Shown piece after piece: positions 24,419 to 33,762 of a stretch of DNA of 64,000 bases. Within the stretch, counting starts at the first letter, position 1; every line of letters begins with the position of its first letter. The translations under genes and the position numbers were made by a program. Source of the DNA: Salipaludibacillus sp. CUR1. GTDB lineage: Bacteria > Bacillota > Bacilli > Bacillales > Salisediminibacteriaceae. The notes beneath the pieces were generated by a model. That model saw nothing but the letters and a program-made list of their open reading frames with translations, made no database searches and had not been told where the DNA came from. The DNA lies in assembly GCF_021028955.1 (NCBI RefSeq), contig NZ_JAIWPE010000053.1:1-64000 (forward strand), written 5' to 3'.

Positions 24419-24916
24419 TTAAGCTTGAGCAACTTTGCGGCGGATAAGTATGAAAGCACTAGCGCCTGCAGTTAATAGACTAAGTAAAATCATCGTAGGA
24501 TATGAAGTAGCCGTCGCAGGAAGAGCATCTCCTTCATCTGAGCTTTCTTCTGAACCAGCCGCTGATTCATCGGCGCTTTCATCATCAGCCTCTTCTTCAG
24601 TGGCTTCCTCTTCGGTAGCTTCTTCCTCTGTAGCTTCCTCTTCTGATGACGCTTGCTCAGCTTCATAGGCTAAGAATTCACTTTCCATGCCTGAGGTTAA
24701 GCTCTCACAAGGGACACCGTCACTGTCTCCGTCCAATCGTTCAGGGTCATTTTCAGAGTGGTAGCCGTGAGAAGTCCAAAACTCATAAACTTCTTCACCC
24801 GTATCAAAATTGCTGCAGTTGATCGTTCCTTCCTCATGGTCAGCCGATACAGCGGCCATGCCTCCTAAACTAACAAATGCTACACTAGTGATTCCTATTA
24901 TCCATTTCTTAATCAT
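24419..24916 (-). CDS. Cell-wall-anchored Excalibur-domain protein with LPxTA signal
   Basis: A 165-residue exported protein: signal peptide (residues 1-25), Excalibur calcium-binding domain (NCSNFDTGEEVYEFW through DPERLDGDSDGVPCESL, about 33-73, with the DxDxDG-like acidic loop and cysteine pair), an acidic spacer built from five-residue EEEAT repeats (about 92-110), then LPATA at 132-136, a hydrophobic span and RRK. That is a complete sorting signal. LPATA rather than LPxTG fits class D sortases of sporulating bacilli. AGGAGAGATGAGGGC lies before the ATG. No sortase gene is nearby. Confidence 0.85.
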   Translation of the reverse strand: MIKKWIIGITSVAFVSLGGMAAVSADHEEGTINCSNFDTGEEVYEFWTSHGYHSENDPERLDGDSDGVPCESLTSGMESEFLAYEAEQASSEEEATEEEATEEEATEEEADDESADESAAGSEESSDEGDALPATATSYPTMILLSLLTAGASAFILIRRKVAQA

Positions 24917-25324
24917 GCCCTCATCTCTCCTTTTTATGAAATATTTACCAATTATAGAGTTTAGTATTACATAAAATACTCTTTAATTCAATTAAATTCA
25001 CCGAAAAATTTGAAAATTTTGTTTAATTTACTAGAAGAAAGATTAGGAGTTTATTAGATGAGCAGGATTTTAACTATTATAAAGGGTATACCTTTAAATT
25101 AGGGAGACGCCCCAAGCTTACCTGTCAAACTATAAAAATTAAATGTGTGAGGGGTATCATAGTTTTACAAGTAAAGCCCTCGGGTAAGCCCCCGCCAAAA
25201 GTGAACCGATAGCTAAAATATAGTCTTATCGATTTGACCATTAATTACATGACAGCAACCAGGACGGTTTACGAGCCGTTCCTTAATTTCTGTTTATAAT
25301 TTTCCGAAAATTACAAAAATTATA
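24917..25324. other. AT-rich spacer between two promoters
   Basis: No supported coding frame. A GC-richer patch at about 25100-25200 (GGGAGACGCCCC, later CTCGGGTAAGCCCCC) stands out in AT-rich DNA and may fold, but I find no match to a riboswitch I know. Confidence 0.3.
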
Positions 25325-25354
25325 TTGACATGCTTGAAGTTCATATGGAATAAT
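25325..25354 (+). promoter_or_regulatory. Candidate promoter of the GntR-xsc operon
   Basis: TTGACA (perfect -35) and AATAAT (5 of 6) are separated by 18 bp, 45 bases before the GntR start. It is the likely driver of the six-gene operon. Confidence 0.55.
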
Positions 25355-25399
25355 ATGTCTTAACTGGTACGGATGTCCTGATAAGATGAGAGGTGTTGT

Positions 25400-26119
25400 A
25401 TGAAATTACATCCATCAAATCCACTGCCCCTCCATGTCCAGCTGAGAAATTTCATAGAGAAACGAATTAAAATTGGTGATTATCAAGAGAAAATTCCGAG
25501 TGAAAGGGAGCTGATGGATCAATTCGAAGTAAGCAGGGCAACCGTTCGGGAAGCTGTCTCCAATCTGGTGAATGACGGCATCCTTGAAAAGGTCCACGGA
25601 AAAGGGACCTTCATCAAACAAGCTCCTCCTGTACAAGATTGGATTAATCGGATAAACAGCTTTACGGAAACAATCCGGGAAACGGGTCGCATTCCCGGGG
25701 CGAAACTATTAACAAATGAAGTCATCAACGCAAAAGAAAAGCCATTGACTGTTTTTCAGGAGAAACGCCTTTATTTTATTGAAAGACTCCGGTATGCCTC
25801 AAACCAGCCCATTGCTATTGAACAGCATTATTATCCGCCAATAATAGGACAGCAACTGCAGGTGTTTGATTTAAATGAGGCTGTTATTTATGACCTGCTG
25901 GAAAACGAGTTAGGGATTCAATTTTACGAAACAGATGAACTCATCACATGTATGTCTGCTTCCCCGAAGGAAGCCTTGCTGCTCGAGGTCGCTGAGGGCA
26001 CCAGCTTACTGGTGATGGAAAGAGTACTCTACGATCAGCTCGGGAACAGAATCGAATTTTTGACCAGCGTGTACCGGCCTGATTTGTTCACCTTCAGAAT
26101 TCGCAGACACAGGTTTTAG
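25400..26119 (+). CDS. GntR-family regulator, HutC/UTRA subfamily
   Basis: A 239-residue regulator. Residues 1-75 are a GntR winged helix (PLHVQLRNFIEKRIKIGDYQ, IPSERELMDQFEVSRATVREAVSNLVNDGILEKVHGKGTF). The remaining part is a UTRA effector domain (RLRYASNQPIAIEQHYYPP, LLVMERVLYDQLGNRIEFLTSVYRPDLFTF). AGAGGTG precedes the ATG. It is the first gene of an operon with the Xsc-like enzyme, and probably senses the pathway substrate or an intermediate and represses its own operon. Confidence 0.9.
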   Translation: MKLHPSNPLPLHVQLRNFIEKRIKIGDYQEKIPSERELMDQFEVSRATVREAVSNLVNDGILEKVHGKGTFIKQAPPVQDWINRINSFTETIRETGRIPGAKLLTNEVINAKEKPLTVFQEKRLYFIERLRYASNQPIAIEQHYYPPIIGQQLQVFDLNEAVIYDLLENELGIQFYETDELITCMSASPKEALLLEVAEGTSLLVMERVLYDQLGNRIEFLTSVYRPDLFTFRIRRHRF

Positions 26120-26172
26120 CCGCAAAATCCATGACTTCCAAATTTGACGATTGAAAGGACTGTGATGTCACG

Positions 26173-27951
26173 ATGAAACCGGAAACGCCAACAGAACAGA
26201 GGACCTCAGCCGCCGGAAAAAAGCTGAAAATGACGCCCAGTGAAGCCATTGTGGAAACCTTATTAGCGGAAGGTATTGACCATGTGACGGGCATTCTGGG
26301 TTCCGCTTTCATGGATATGCTGGATTTGTTTCCCGCAGCGGGAATCCGATTTATTCCTGTACGTCATGAACAAAGTGCGGCCCATATGGAGGATGCCTAT
26401 ACCCGCATCACAGGAAAAGCAGGCGTTGTCATTGGCCAGAACGGACCGGGGATCACCAATATGGTAACCTCAGTCGCAGCGGCGAATATGGCCCATACAC
26501 CAATGATCGTCATTTCCCCTTCGGCAGGGACGAAAACGATTGGCTGGGACGGATTCCAGGAATGTGACCAGGTTTCCGTATTCGAAAGTATTACGAAGGA
26601 GACAGTCAAGGTGCCCCATCCGGAACGAACAGCCGACTGCCTGCGGACAGCCTTCCGGATTTCATATGCCGAGCGGGGCCCTGTTTTATATGATATTCCC
26701 CGGGACTATTTTTACGGAGAGCTGGAAGATTACATACTCAAACCGCACCAGTATCGTGTGGACCAGCGTGGCTATGGCTCTTCAGAACAGATTGACAAGG
26801 CAGTCGAGTTATTGAAGGCCGCTGAAAATCCCGTCATCATCTCTGGAAGAGGGGTGGTTGATGCCGAAGCAATCCCGGCTGTAAAGGAATTGGCTGAATT
26901 TTTAACTGCGCCGGTTGCTGTTTCGTATATGCACAATGATGCCTTCCCGGCAGATCACCAGTTAGCCGTTGGTCCGATCGGCTACATGGGGGCGAAATCG
27001 GCCATGCACGCCCTGAAGGAAGCAGATGTCGTCTTAGCTATTGGAACACGGTTATCGGTGTTTGGAACCTTACCGAGTTACGAAATTGATTATTTTCCCA
27101 AGGCCGCAAAAATCATTCAAGTGGATATTAACCCGAGGCATATTGGCAGAACCCATCCTGTGGAAGCTGGCATCATAGGCGATGCGAAAGCCACCGCAGC
27201 AGAAATTATCGCCAGACTTAAAAAGCAGACAGGAAACGCCGCCAAATCCAATTCGGCCCGTCTCAAACATATTTCGAAACTTAAAGCCAGCTGGGCCTGG
27301 GAATTGTCAGAGCTCGCCATGGCGCCTGGTGAGCCGATAAACCCAAGGCGAGCACTCTATGAAATTGTTAAACTGTTGACGCCGGATACGGTGGTGACCT
27401 CGGATATTGGAAATGTGTCGTCAACCTCCAATGCTTACTTAACATTTACAAAGCCGCGAAAACACTTAGCAGCCTTAACGTTTGGCAACTGCGGATTTGC
27501 CTATCCGGCAGCGCTGGGGGCCAAGCTTGCAAACCCTGACCACCCAGTCGTTGCCATCGTAGGAGACGGGGCGTGGGGCATGAGCCTGCATGAAGTTAGC
27601 ACAGCCGTGGAACAGAAGCTGCCTGTCGTCGCTTGTGTCTTCAATAACGGGGCTTGGTGTGCAGAGAAGAAAAATCAGGTCGATTTCTATAATAACCGGT
27701 TTGTAGGCACAGACATTGAAGGGCCGAGCTTTGCGGACGTCGCTGTGTCCATGGGGGCAAAGGGAGCCCGTATAGATAATCCCGAACAGTTACAAACCGA
27801 GTTTATGAAAGCGCTTCATTCTGATAAGCCAACCGTTCTCGACATTATGGTAGACGGTTCCCAGCTGGCCCCGCCGTTCCGGAAAGATGCCTTAAAGCTG
27901 CCGACGAGACTGTTAGAAAAGTACGCCCATTTAGACCATAAAAACTGGTAG
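26173..27951 (+). CDS. xsc: Sulfoacetaldehyde acetyltransferase (Xsc)-like thiamine-diphosphate enzyme
   Basis: A 592-residue ThDP enzyme. Xsc converts sulfoacetaldehyde and phosphate to acetyl phosphate and sulfite. The catalytic glutamate is E66 ([15 protein letters not shown]); ThDP-binding GDG is at 464-466 with the NN at 491-492 (GDG-x24-NN). Stretches typical of Xsc, from memory, are [28 protein letters not shown] and the C-terminal [20 protein letters not shown]. It has about 20 extra N-terminal residues. The start ATG is 13 bases after AAAGGA. An acetolactate synthase is the main alternative, but those C-terminal blocks argue against it. It is second in a six-gene operon. Confidence 0.75.
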   Translation: MKPETPTEQRTSAAGKKLKMTPSEAIVETLLAEGIDHVTGILGSAFMDMLDLFPAAGIRFIPVRHEQSAAHMEDAYTRITGKAGVVIGQNGPGITNMVTSVAAANMAHTPMIVISPSAGTKTIGWDGFQECDQVSVFESITKETVKVPHPERTADCLRTAFRISYAERGPVLYDIPRDYFYGELEDYILKPHQYRVDQRGYGSSEQIDKAVELLKAAENPVIISGRGVVDAEAIPAVKELAEFLTAPVAVSYMHNDAFPADHQLAVGPIGYMGAKSAMHALKEADVVLAIGTRLSVFGTLPSYEIDYFPKAAKIIQVDINPRHIGRTHPVEAGIIGDAKATAAEIIARLKKQTGNAAKSNSARLKHISKLKASWAWELSELAMAPGEPINPRRALYEIVKLLTPDTVVTSDIGNVSSTSNAYLTFTKPRKHLAALTFGNCGFAYPAALGAKLANPDHPVVAIVGDGAWGMSLHEVSTAVEQKLPVVACVFNNGAWCAEKKNQVDFYNNRFVGTDIEGPSFADVAVSMGAKGARIDNPEQLQTEFMKALHSDKPTVLDIMVDGSQLAPPFRKDALKLPTRLLEKYAHLDHKNW

Positions 27952-27964
27952 AGGAGAGGGTCCA

Positions 27965-29719
27965 ATGCCCGAAATGAGTGGTGGAGAAATCATTGCACGC
28001 ATGCTCGGCAAGGAAAAGGTAGAGAAAGTATTTGGAATCATAGATGGAACCTATTTTGGCTTTTATTCCAGTCTTGAAAAAAACGGAATAGACCTTATCA
28101 CACCGCGGCACGAAACGAGTGCTGCCCACATGGCAGGAGCCTATGCGAGAGTGACCGGAAAGGTAGGGGTGTGCATGGCCAGTAACGGGCCGGGAGTCGC
28201 CAATATTCTTCCGGGGCTGGTCGTGGAAGAGGCGGAAGGAAACCGGGTATTAGTTATTACCAGTGCGCGGCGGACGGGAATTATGTACCCAGACCGGGGC
28301 GGGACGTATCAATGCTTTGACCAGACGGGAGTCATTTCCAAACTGGCGAAATGGAGTGCCGCCGTTCCTTCCTTTGAGCGGATCCCTGAGATGATGCGCA
28401 AGGCGTTAAGGAAGTGCTATGAAGGCAGGCCGGGAGTTGTGCACCTCGATATTCCAGAGAATTTAATCAATTCTAAAATGAAGACGGAGGCTGCCTTCTG
28501 GGATCCCCATCAGTACCGGCTGGTAGATCCGGTGAGTCCTTCGGATGAGCAGCTGAACAACGTGGTTAATATGCTCCTTGAGGCAGAGACGCCAATGATT
28601 CATGCCGGGAGCGGTGTCATCCACGCCCAAGCTTATGAGGAACTGGAACTGGTCGCTGACCTTCTTTCCACGCCAGTGACTACAAGCTGGGCGGCAAGGG
28701 GCGTCATGAATGAAAATAGTGACCTAACGGTGCCGATGGTTCATATTGAACTGAACAATAAAGTGAGGAACGAAGCCGATGTGGTGCTCGTGCTCGGTTC
28801 CCGGCTGGGAGAAACAGACTGGTGGGGGAAGGCGCCGTACTGGCGGCACCCATCAAAGCAAAAAATGATTCAGGTGGATATCGATCCGGCAATTATGGGG
28901 GCGAATAAGCCGGCAGACATCACGGTACAGGCTGACATTAAGGTATTTTTAACACAGCTTTATAAAAAGCTGTTTGAGCGCAGAAACGCTATTCCTGTAG
29001 AGTTCAGACAGGAAAAGCTGAAAGGCTACACGGAGGAAAAGCGGGCGCACCGGCAAAAGCTGGATCAGGAGCTCGAGGACCTTTCTGCGCCGATGAACTC
29101 TTCTCATGTGGCTAATACGTGCCAGAAGCTGTTTCCGGAGGAGTCGGTTGTGGTAGTCGATGGCGGGAATGCCGCTATCTGGGCGAACTTCTACTATAAG
29201 TTTGTAAAGCCGGGGAAAGTGCTTTCCACGTATAAGTTCGGCATGCTGGGTGCGGGTGTGGCTCAGGCGCTCGGAGCAGCAGTGGCTAACCCTGATTACC
29301 CGGTCTGCTGCATTATCGGTGATGGCGCCATGGGTTTTCAGCCGCAGGAAATAGAGACGGCGGTACGTAACAACTTAAAAATCGTTTATTTAGTTGTCTG
29401 TGATAAGCAGTGGGGAATGGTGAAAATGAATCAGCAATTCGCCTTAAAGCCGCTTAAGACGCTGGTGAAAAAATCATTATCCCGCGAAGAAACGATCAAT
29501 GCAGACTTAGAAGAAATTGAGTTTGATAAATTAGCAGAAAGTATGGGCGCCCATGGGGAGCGGGTAAGCGACCCTATGGAGCTGGAAGAAGCGATTCAGC
29601 GGTCCATGGATAGCGGGAAGTGCGCGGTTATTCATGTTGATGTGAACCCCGTCAAACATATGTGGGCGCCGGGCTTGAAGTATTTTAAAGATATGCATGC
29701 GGAGCCGAAGGGGAAATGA
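27965..29719 (+). CDS. Second thiamine-diphosphate-dependent enzyme of the operon, substrate unknown
   Basis: A 584-residue enzyme of the acetolactate-synthase/decarboxylase fold. It has the catalytic glutamate (E50 in PRHETSAAHMAGAYAR), the central FAD-like domain and the C-terminal ThDP site GDGAMGFQPQEIETAV (GDG at 452-454). The usual second half of the ThDP motif (NN) is replaced by CD (VVCDKQWGM). The C-terminus HMWAPGLKYFKDMH is unlike biosynthetic acetolactate synthase. AGGAGAGGG lies before the ATG, 13 bases after xsc. It may supply sulfoacetaldehyde or a related aldehyde by decarboxylating a 2-oxo acid; this is inference. Confidence 0.75.
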   Translation: MPEMSGGEIIARMLGKEKVEKVFGIIDGTYFGFYSSLEKNGIDLITPRHETSAAHMAGAYARVTGKVGVCMASNGPGVANILPGLVVEEAEGNRVLVITSARRTGIMYPDRGGTYQCFDQTGVISKLAKWSAAVPSFERIPEMMRKALRKCYEGRPGVVHLDIPENLINSKMKTEAAFWDPHQYRLVDPVSPSDEQLNNVVNMLLEAETPMIHAGSGVIHAQAYEELELVADLLSTPVTTSWAARGVMNENSDLTVPMVHIELNNKVRNEADVVLVLGSRLGETDWWGKAPYWRHPSKQKMIQVDIDPAIMGANKPADITVQADIKVFLTQLYKKLFERRNAIPVEFRQEKLKGYTEEKRAHRQKLDQELEDLSAPMNSSHVANTCQKLFPEESVVVVDGGNAAIWANFYYKFVKPGKVLSTYKFGMLGAGVAQALGAAVANPDYPVCCIIGDGAMGFQPQEIETAVRNNLKIVYLVVCDKQWGMVKMNQQFALKPLKTLVKKSLSREETINADLEEIEFDKLAESMGAHGERVSDPMELEEAIQRSMDSGKCAVIHVDVNPVKHMWAPGLKYFKDMHAEPKGK

Positions 29720-30651
29720 TGGATATTGATTACGTCTTACTTAATTTCAATCCCGCTTCCTTAATGGTGTTAAATATTTTTATCGGGTTTGTTATGTTTG
29801 GCGTCGCCTTGGATTTGAAGATAGAGGATTTTAAAAATGCCTTTACTACACCGAAACCTATGCTAATCGGCTTGTTTGCCCAGTTTTTCCTGCTGCCGGC
29901 GTTCACGTTTTTGCTGGTGCTGATGATTCAGCCGCGAGCGAGCATTGCCCTGGGACTGCTGCTCATTGCGGCTTGTCCAGGGGGCAACCTCTCCAACTTC
30001 ATGACTCATTTAGCGAAAGGAAACACCGCTCTTTCCATTAATATGTCTGCCATCGCTACCGTTGCTGCGATTGTCATGACTCCGTTGAATGTAATGTTTT
30101 GGGGGTCACTGCTTCCGGAAACGAGTGCGATCTTAAGAAGTTTTACGATTAATCCCTTGGATATGCTACTATTAATCATCCTGATCCTCGGCTTGCCGCT
30201 CGTATGCGGGATGTACGTAAAGTACCGGAAGCCGGAGTTTGCGGCGAAGGCTTCGCAGCCGATGAAATACTTTTCCATCACTGTTTTCATTGGATTTGTA
30301 GTCGTAGCCCTGATCAGCAACTGGCCATATTTCCTGGAATTCGTCGGGCTTGTGATCCTGGCGGTATTTTTGCACAATCTGGTCGCTCTTTTAAGCGGAT
30401 ATTTCTTTGCGAGACTCTTTAAGCTGAGGGAGCCATCGCGGCGGGCGATTGCGATTGAAGTGGGTATTCAAAATTCCGCTTTAGGCCTCGTATTAATCTT
30501 TAACTTTTTCGAGGGTCTCGGAGGTATGGCAGTGGTAGCAGCCTGGTGGGGGGTCTGGCACATTATTTCCGGCTTGACGATCGCCTTTTTCTGGTCTAGG
30601 CGGCCTCCGGAAACCCACGATTTTGCGGTGAACGGAGGACTGAAGATATGA
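29716..30651 (+). CDS. Bile-acid:sodium-symporter (BASS) family transporter
   Basis: A 311-residue membrane protein with about ten TM helices of the BASS/ASBT fold. Recognisable parts are MFGVALDLKIEDF near residue 30, the crossover helix ACPGGNLSNFMTHLAKGN and GIQNSALGLVLI in the second half. BASS members import organic anions with sodium; bacterial members also take pyruvate, pantoate and other small acids. It overlaps the upstream gene by four bases (ATGATG), so they are translated together, and it is likely the uptake system of this operon. Confidence 0.88.
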   Translation: MMDIDYVLLNFNPASLMVLNIFIGFVMFGVALDLKIEDFKNAFTTPKPMLIGLFAQFFLLPAFTFLLVLMIQPRASIALGLLLIAACPGGNLSNFMTHLAKGNTALSINMSAIATVAAIVMTPLNVMFWGSLLPETSAILRSFTINPLDMLLLIILILGLPLVCGMYVKYRKPEFAAKASQPMKYFSITVFIGFVVVALISNWPYFLEFVGLVILAVFLHNLVALLSGYFFARLFKLREPSRRAIAIEVGIQNSALGLVLIFNFFEGLGGMAVVAAWWGVWHIISGLTIAFFWSRRPPETHDFAVNGGLKI

Positions 30652-31670
30652 CCATTTCCGGGAAAAAAATATTGGTAACCGGTGCCACAGGCTATGTAGG
30701 CAGCCTTCTGCTGAAGCGCCTTGAGAAGGAATCCGGGGAAGCGGTTATCGTGGCGTTGGATATAAAAACAGTCCCGCCCAGCCGCAGGGCAGCGGGGATT
30801 ATTTATGAAACCGGAGACGTGCGCTCTGAAGCGGTGGGAGAGATGGTCAGGAAATACGAGGTGGATACGGTCGTCCATTTAGCCTCAATCGTCACTCCAG
30901 GAAAAAACAGCAACAGGGAACTGGAATATTCCGTTGATGTACAGGGGACGAAAAACGTTCTCGACGCCTGCGCGGCGCACGGGGTGTCTCAAATTGTAGT
31001 AACTTCGAGCGGCGCGGCCTACGGCTATCACCCGGATCACCCCGAATGGCTAACCGAAGAGGAAGCGATCCGTGGAAACGAAGAGTTTGCTTATTCCTAT
31101 CATAAGCGGCTGGTTGAGGAGATGCTGGGGGAATACCGTAAGACACATCCTGGGCTGAAGCAGGTTATCTTCCGAATCGGAACGATCTTAGGAGCTTCAG
31201 TCAAAAATCAGATTACAGATTTATTTGAGAAAAAGGTGTTAATAGGGATCAAAGGCTCTGACAGTCCTTTCGTGTTTATCTGGGATGAAGACGTGGCCGA
31301 AGCGCTGTGTCAGGCCGTTGCTTTGGAGAAAGAAGGGATTTATAACCTGGCGGGCACCGGAAAGCTGACAATTCAGCAGCTGGGAAGGCTGTTGAACAAG
31401 CGGGTCGTCTACCTTCCCCCAACATTTTTAAAGTATGCACTCGTAATTTTAAAAAAGCTGCGCCTGACACAATACGGCCCGGAGCAAATAAACTTTTTAC
31501 GCTACAGACCTGTTTTGGATAACCGGAAGCTGAAAGAAGAATTTAGCTTCATCCCAACCTATACATCGGAAGACGTTTTTCAGCTGTATTTACATGGAAG
31601 AGGAGATGGGCCAAATAAAATACGTACACAAGAGAAGCAGGTGAAGAGTCATGTCAAGATGGGAAGGTAA
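30648..31670 (+). CDS. NAD(P)-dependent epimerase/dehydratase-family (extended SDR) enzyme
   Basis: A 340-residue extended short-chain dehydrogenase. The NAD site is VTGATGYVGSLLLKRL (GxxGxxG at about 12-18), followed by GDVRS, VVHLAS and the catalytic set S-x(n)-YSYHK (TSSGAAYGYHP, then YSYHKRLVEE). It resembles nucleoside-sugar epimerases and 3-beta-hydroxysteroid-dehydrogenase-like proteins. It overlaps the transporter gene by ATGA. Its role might be to reduce or oxidise a hydroxy acid or alcohol entering by the transporter. The C-terminal 35 residues are basic and unusual. Confidence 0.85.
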   Translation: MTISGKKILVTGATGYVGSLLLKRLEKESGEAVIVALDIKTVPPSRRAAGIIYETGDVRSEAVGEMVRKYEVDTVVHLASIVTPGKNSNRELEYSVDVQGTKNVLDACAAHGVSQIVVTSSGAAYGYHPDHPEWLTEEEAIRGNEEFAYSYHKRLVEEMLGEYRKTHPGLKQVIFRIGTILGASVKNQITDLFEKKVLIGIKGSDSPFVFIWDEDVAEALCQAVALEKEGIYNLAGTGKLTIQQLGRLLNKRVVYLPPTFLKYALVILKKLRLTQYGPEQINFLRYRPVLDNRKLKEEFSFIPTYTSEDVFQLYLHGRGDGPNKIRTQEKQVKSHVKMGR

Positions 31671-32481
31671 ATCTGTGCTCATTACAGGTGCGGCAGGGGG
31701 ACTAGGCAGGGCCCTGTGTCTGTTCTTTGGCAAGAGGGGAGCTCACATCCATGCGGTGGACATTCAGGAGTCTTCCCTCTTTTCTTTAAAAAAAGAGTTA
31801 GAAGCAGTTGCCATCTTAGTTTCCATCTATCCATGTGATATTGGTAACAACGAGGAAGTGGAAGCCGTTGTTCGGGAGATGGAGTCGAATCACCCTGTGC
31901 TGGACGTTGTGATTCATAATGCGGGAATCTCCCATCGCTGTGAGTTCCAAGGGATGAGTCCGAAGGTGGCCGAAAGAATCATGAACGTGAATGTGAATGG
32001 GGCCATTTACATGACGCATCATACGCTGCCGATGGTTGTCCGTAGTAAAGGGACGTATGTCGCCATCTCCAGTGTGGCAGGGTTTTCACCGCTATTAGGC
32101 AGAACTATTTACGCAGCGAGCAAGCACGCCCTGCATGGCTTTTTCGATACGCTTCGAGCTGAACTGGAAGATGAGGGAGTCAATGTGCTGATGGTCTGCC
32201 CGTCTTTTATTAAGACAGGGTTAGAGAAGACAGCTATGCAGGGGGACGGAAAGCCGGTGCAGCACGAAAAGCAATTTGTGGGCAACGTATTAAGTCCAGA
32301 GTATGTAGCGGAATGCATTTATAAAGGAGTCGCAGCAAGGAAAAAACGGCTTTACATCAGTCCGGTCGCCAAGCTGTCGCTGTGGCTCAGCCGCCTGTCG
32401 CCAAGCCTGTATACGAGAGTGATGAAACGGAAAATGAGGCTGGAGATAGAATCGGCAAGGAAGGGAAGCAGGTATATATAA
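31651..32481 (+). CDS. Classical short-chain dehydrogenase/reductase
   Basis: A 276-residue classical SDR. The cofactor site is LITGAAGGLGRAL (TGxxxGxG), then NAG (VVIHNAGISH), catalytic serine in VAISSVAGFSP and YAASKHALHG (YxxxK). The C-terminal extension LSLWLSRLSPSLYTRVMKRK is amphipathic and basic, as in membrane-associated SDRs of the 11-beta-hydroxysteroid-dehydrogenase type. The start overlaps the previous gene by 20 bases, GAAGAG upstream. It closes the operon. Alcohol or ketone substrate unknown. Confidence 0.85.
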   Translation: MSRWEGKSVLITGAAGGLGRALCLFFGKRGAHIHAVDIQESSLFSLKKELEAVAILVSIYPCDIGNNEEVEAVVREMESNHPVLDVVIHNAGISHRCEFQGMSPKVAERIMNVNVNGAIYMTHHTLPMVVRSKGTYVAISSVAGFSPLLGRTIYAASKHALHGFFDTLRAELEDEGVNVLMVCPSFIKTGLEKTAMQGDGKPVQHEKQFVGNVLSPEYVAECIYKGVAARKKRLYISPVAKLSLWLSRLSPSLYTRVMKRKMRLEIESARKGSRYI

Positions 32482-32624
32482 TATAAGATTATCATGCGGT
32501 ATATGCGTGAGAGGGCACAGGAACAGAGGATGAACCTGTGCTTATTTAAATTAATAAAATGATAGTTTTATGATAAAATAAAGATTAAAGCGTTCCCATA
32601 GAAACCAGTCCTTTAACTATTGCC

Positions 32625-32648
32625 TTTTACGAAACCGCTTTCGTAAAA
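32625..32648. promoter_or_regulatory. LacI/CcpA-type palindrome upstream of the aldo/keto reductase gene
   Basis: TTTTACGAAA, CCGC, TTTCGTAAAA: a perfect 10-bp inverted repeat with a central CG typical of LacI-family operators. It resembles a catabolite-responsive element (TGAAANCGNTTTCA) except that the outer TG/CA are CG/CG. It lies 31 bases before the start codon. Confidence 0.5.
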
Positions 32649-32678
32649 ATATATTAAATCAACTGAGGAGGAAGAAAC

Positions 32679-33614
32679 ATGGAAAAACGGCAGTTTGGAA
32701 ACACAGGGAAGTTCGTATCAGAAATTGGATTAGGGGCATGGCAGCTCGGCAATAAAAATAATGGGGGTGAGATGACTGAAAGTGAAGGGATCGAGATCGT
32801 CAATAAAGCGATCGAATTAGGATGCAATTTCTTTGATACTGCTCCGAATTATGCGTTAGGAAAGAGTGAACGTATTCTTGGAAAAGCGCTAAAAGATAAG
32901 AGAGATCAGGTAATTATAAGCAGTAAATTTGGCCATCATGCCAATGGAGAGATTGGCTTTGATTCCAACAAACTCGAACAATCTGTTGACGAAAGCCTTA
33001 AGCGTCTCCAAACTGATTATCTTGATTGCCTCCTGTTGCATAATCCGCCATTTGAATACTTGAATGGGGAGAGTGACCATTTCGAGGAACTGGAGAAATT
33101 AAAGCGCCAAGGGAAAATTGGCGCCTACGGTGCGTCTGTTGATTCGAGTGATGAAATGTTTGAGGTAATAAACAAAACGGACAGTCAAGTGATTGAAGTC
33201 ATGTTCAATATTTTTCATCAGGATCCAGCAAGGGCTTTTCAGGCAGCGCATGAGAAAGGGATTGGGCTAATCATTAAAGTCCCTCTCGATTCCGGCTGGT
33301 TATCAGGAAAATATAATGCCCAAAGCACCTTTGATGATATCAGAAGCCGCTGGACGCCTGAGATCATACAAAGACGGACGAACATGCTGGAAGAAACGAA
33401 GCAATATATTAATCCTAATCAAAGTCTCGTAAAAAGTGCGCTGCAATTTATTCTAGCTTATGAGGAAGTAGCCACTGTGATCCCGGGAGCTAAGAGCGTT
33501 CAGCAATTAGAAGAGAATTTTTCCGCGAGCGAGGGGGCGATGGATAAGGAGACAGTGCAGCAACTACAGAACATGTGGGAAAGTCAATTGAAGGACAGTT
33601 CCCTTCCGTGGTAG
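32679..33614 (+). CDS. Aldo/keto reductase
   Basis: A 311-residue NADPH-dependent aldo/keto reductase of TIM-barrel fold. The catalytic tetrad is D53, Y58 (FFDTAPNYALGKSE), K83 (SSKFG) and H121 (LLLHNP). The C-terminal VIPGAKSVQQLEENFSA is the usual cofactor-binding end. It would reduce aldehydes or sugars in the cytoplasm. GGAGGAAG precedes the ATG. A perfect LacI-type palindrome lies upstream and a strong terminator directly follows, making it a single-gene unit. Confidence 0.9.
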   Translation: MEKRQFGNTGKFVSEIGLGAWQLGNKNNGGEMTESEGIEIVNKAIELGCNFFDTAPNYALGKSERILGKALKDKRDQVIISSKFGHHANGEIGFDSNKLEQSVDESLKRLQTDYLDCLLLHNPPFEYLNGESDHFEELEKLKRQGKIGAYGASVDSSDEMFEVINKTDSQVIEVMFNIFHQDPARAFQAAHEKGIGLIIKVPLDSGWLSGKYNAQSTFDDIRSRWTPEIIQRRTNMLEETKQYINPNQSLVKSALQFILAYEEVATVIPGAKSVQQLEENFSASEGAMDKETVQQLQNMWESQLKDSSLPW

Positions 33615-33642
33615 GTTTGTTAAAAATATAAGTGGAGCTGTG

Positions 33643-33690
33643 GACGGTTCTCCGGGATTCCAAACAGAGTCCCGGGCAACCGTCTTTTTT
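33643..33690 (+). terminator. Terminator of the aldo/keto reductase gene
   Basis: GACGGTT plus TCCGGGA is mirrored by TCCCGGG plus AACCGTC, followed by six T and A. The stem is GC-rich. Confidence 0.85.
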
Positions 33691-33762
33691 AAAAGGACAA
33701 AGCTCTTTTCTTTTTGTAGGGTGTGGATTGTAAGTTATAAACTCTAAAACATTTAAGCCTGG

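Noticed and set aside
25100-25200. Riboswitch upstream of the GntR operon
   Set aside because: The GC-rich patch does not match any riboswitch consensus I know and lies before the predicted promoter.
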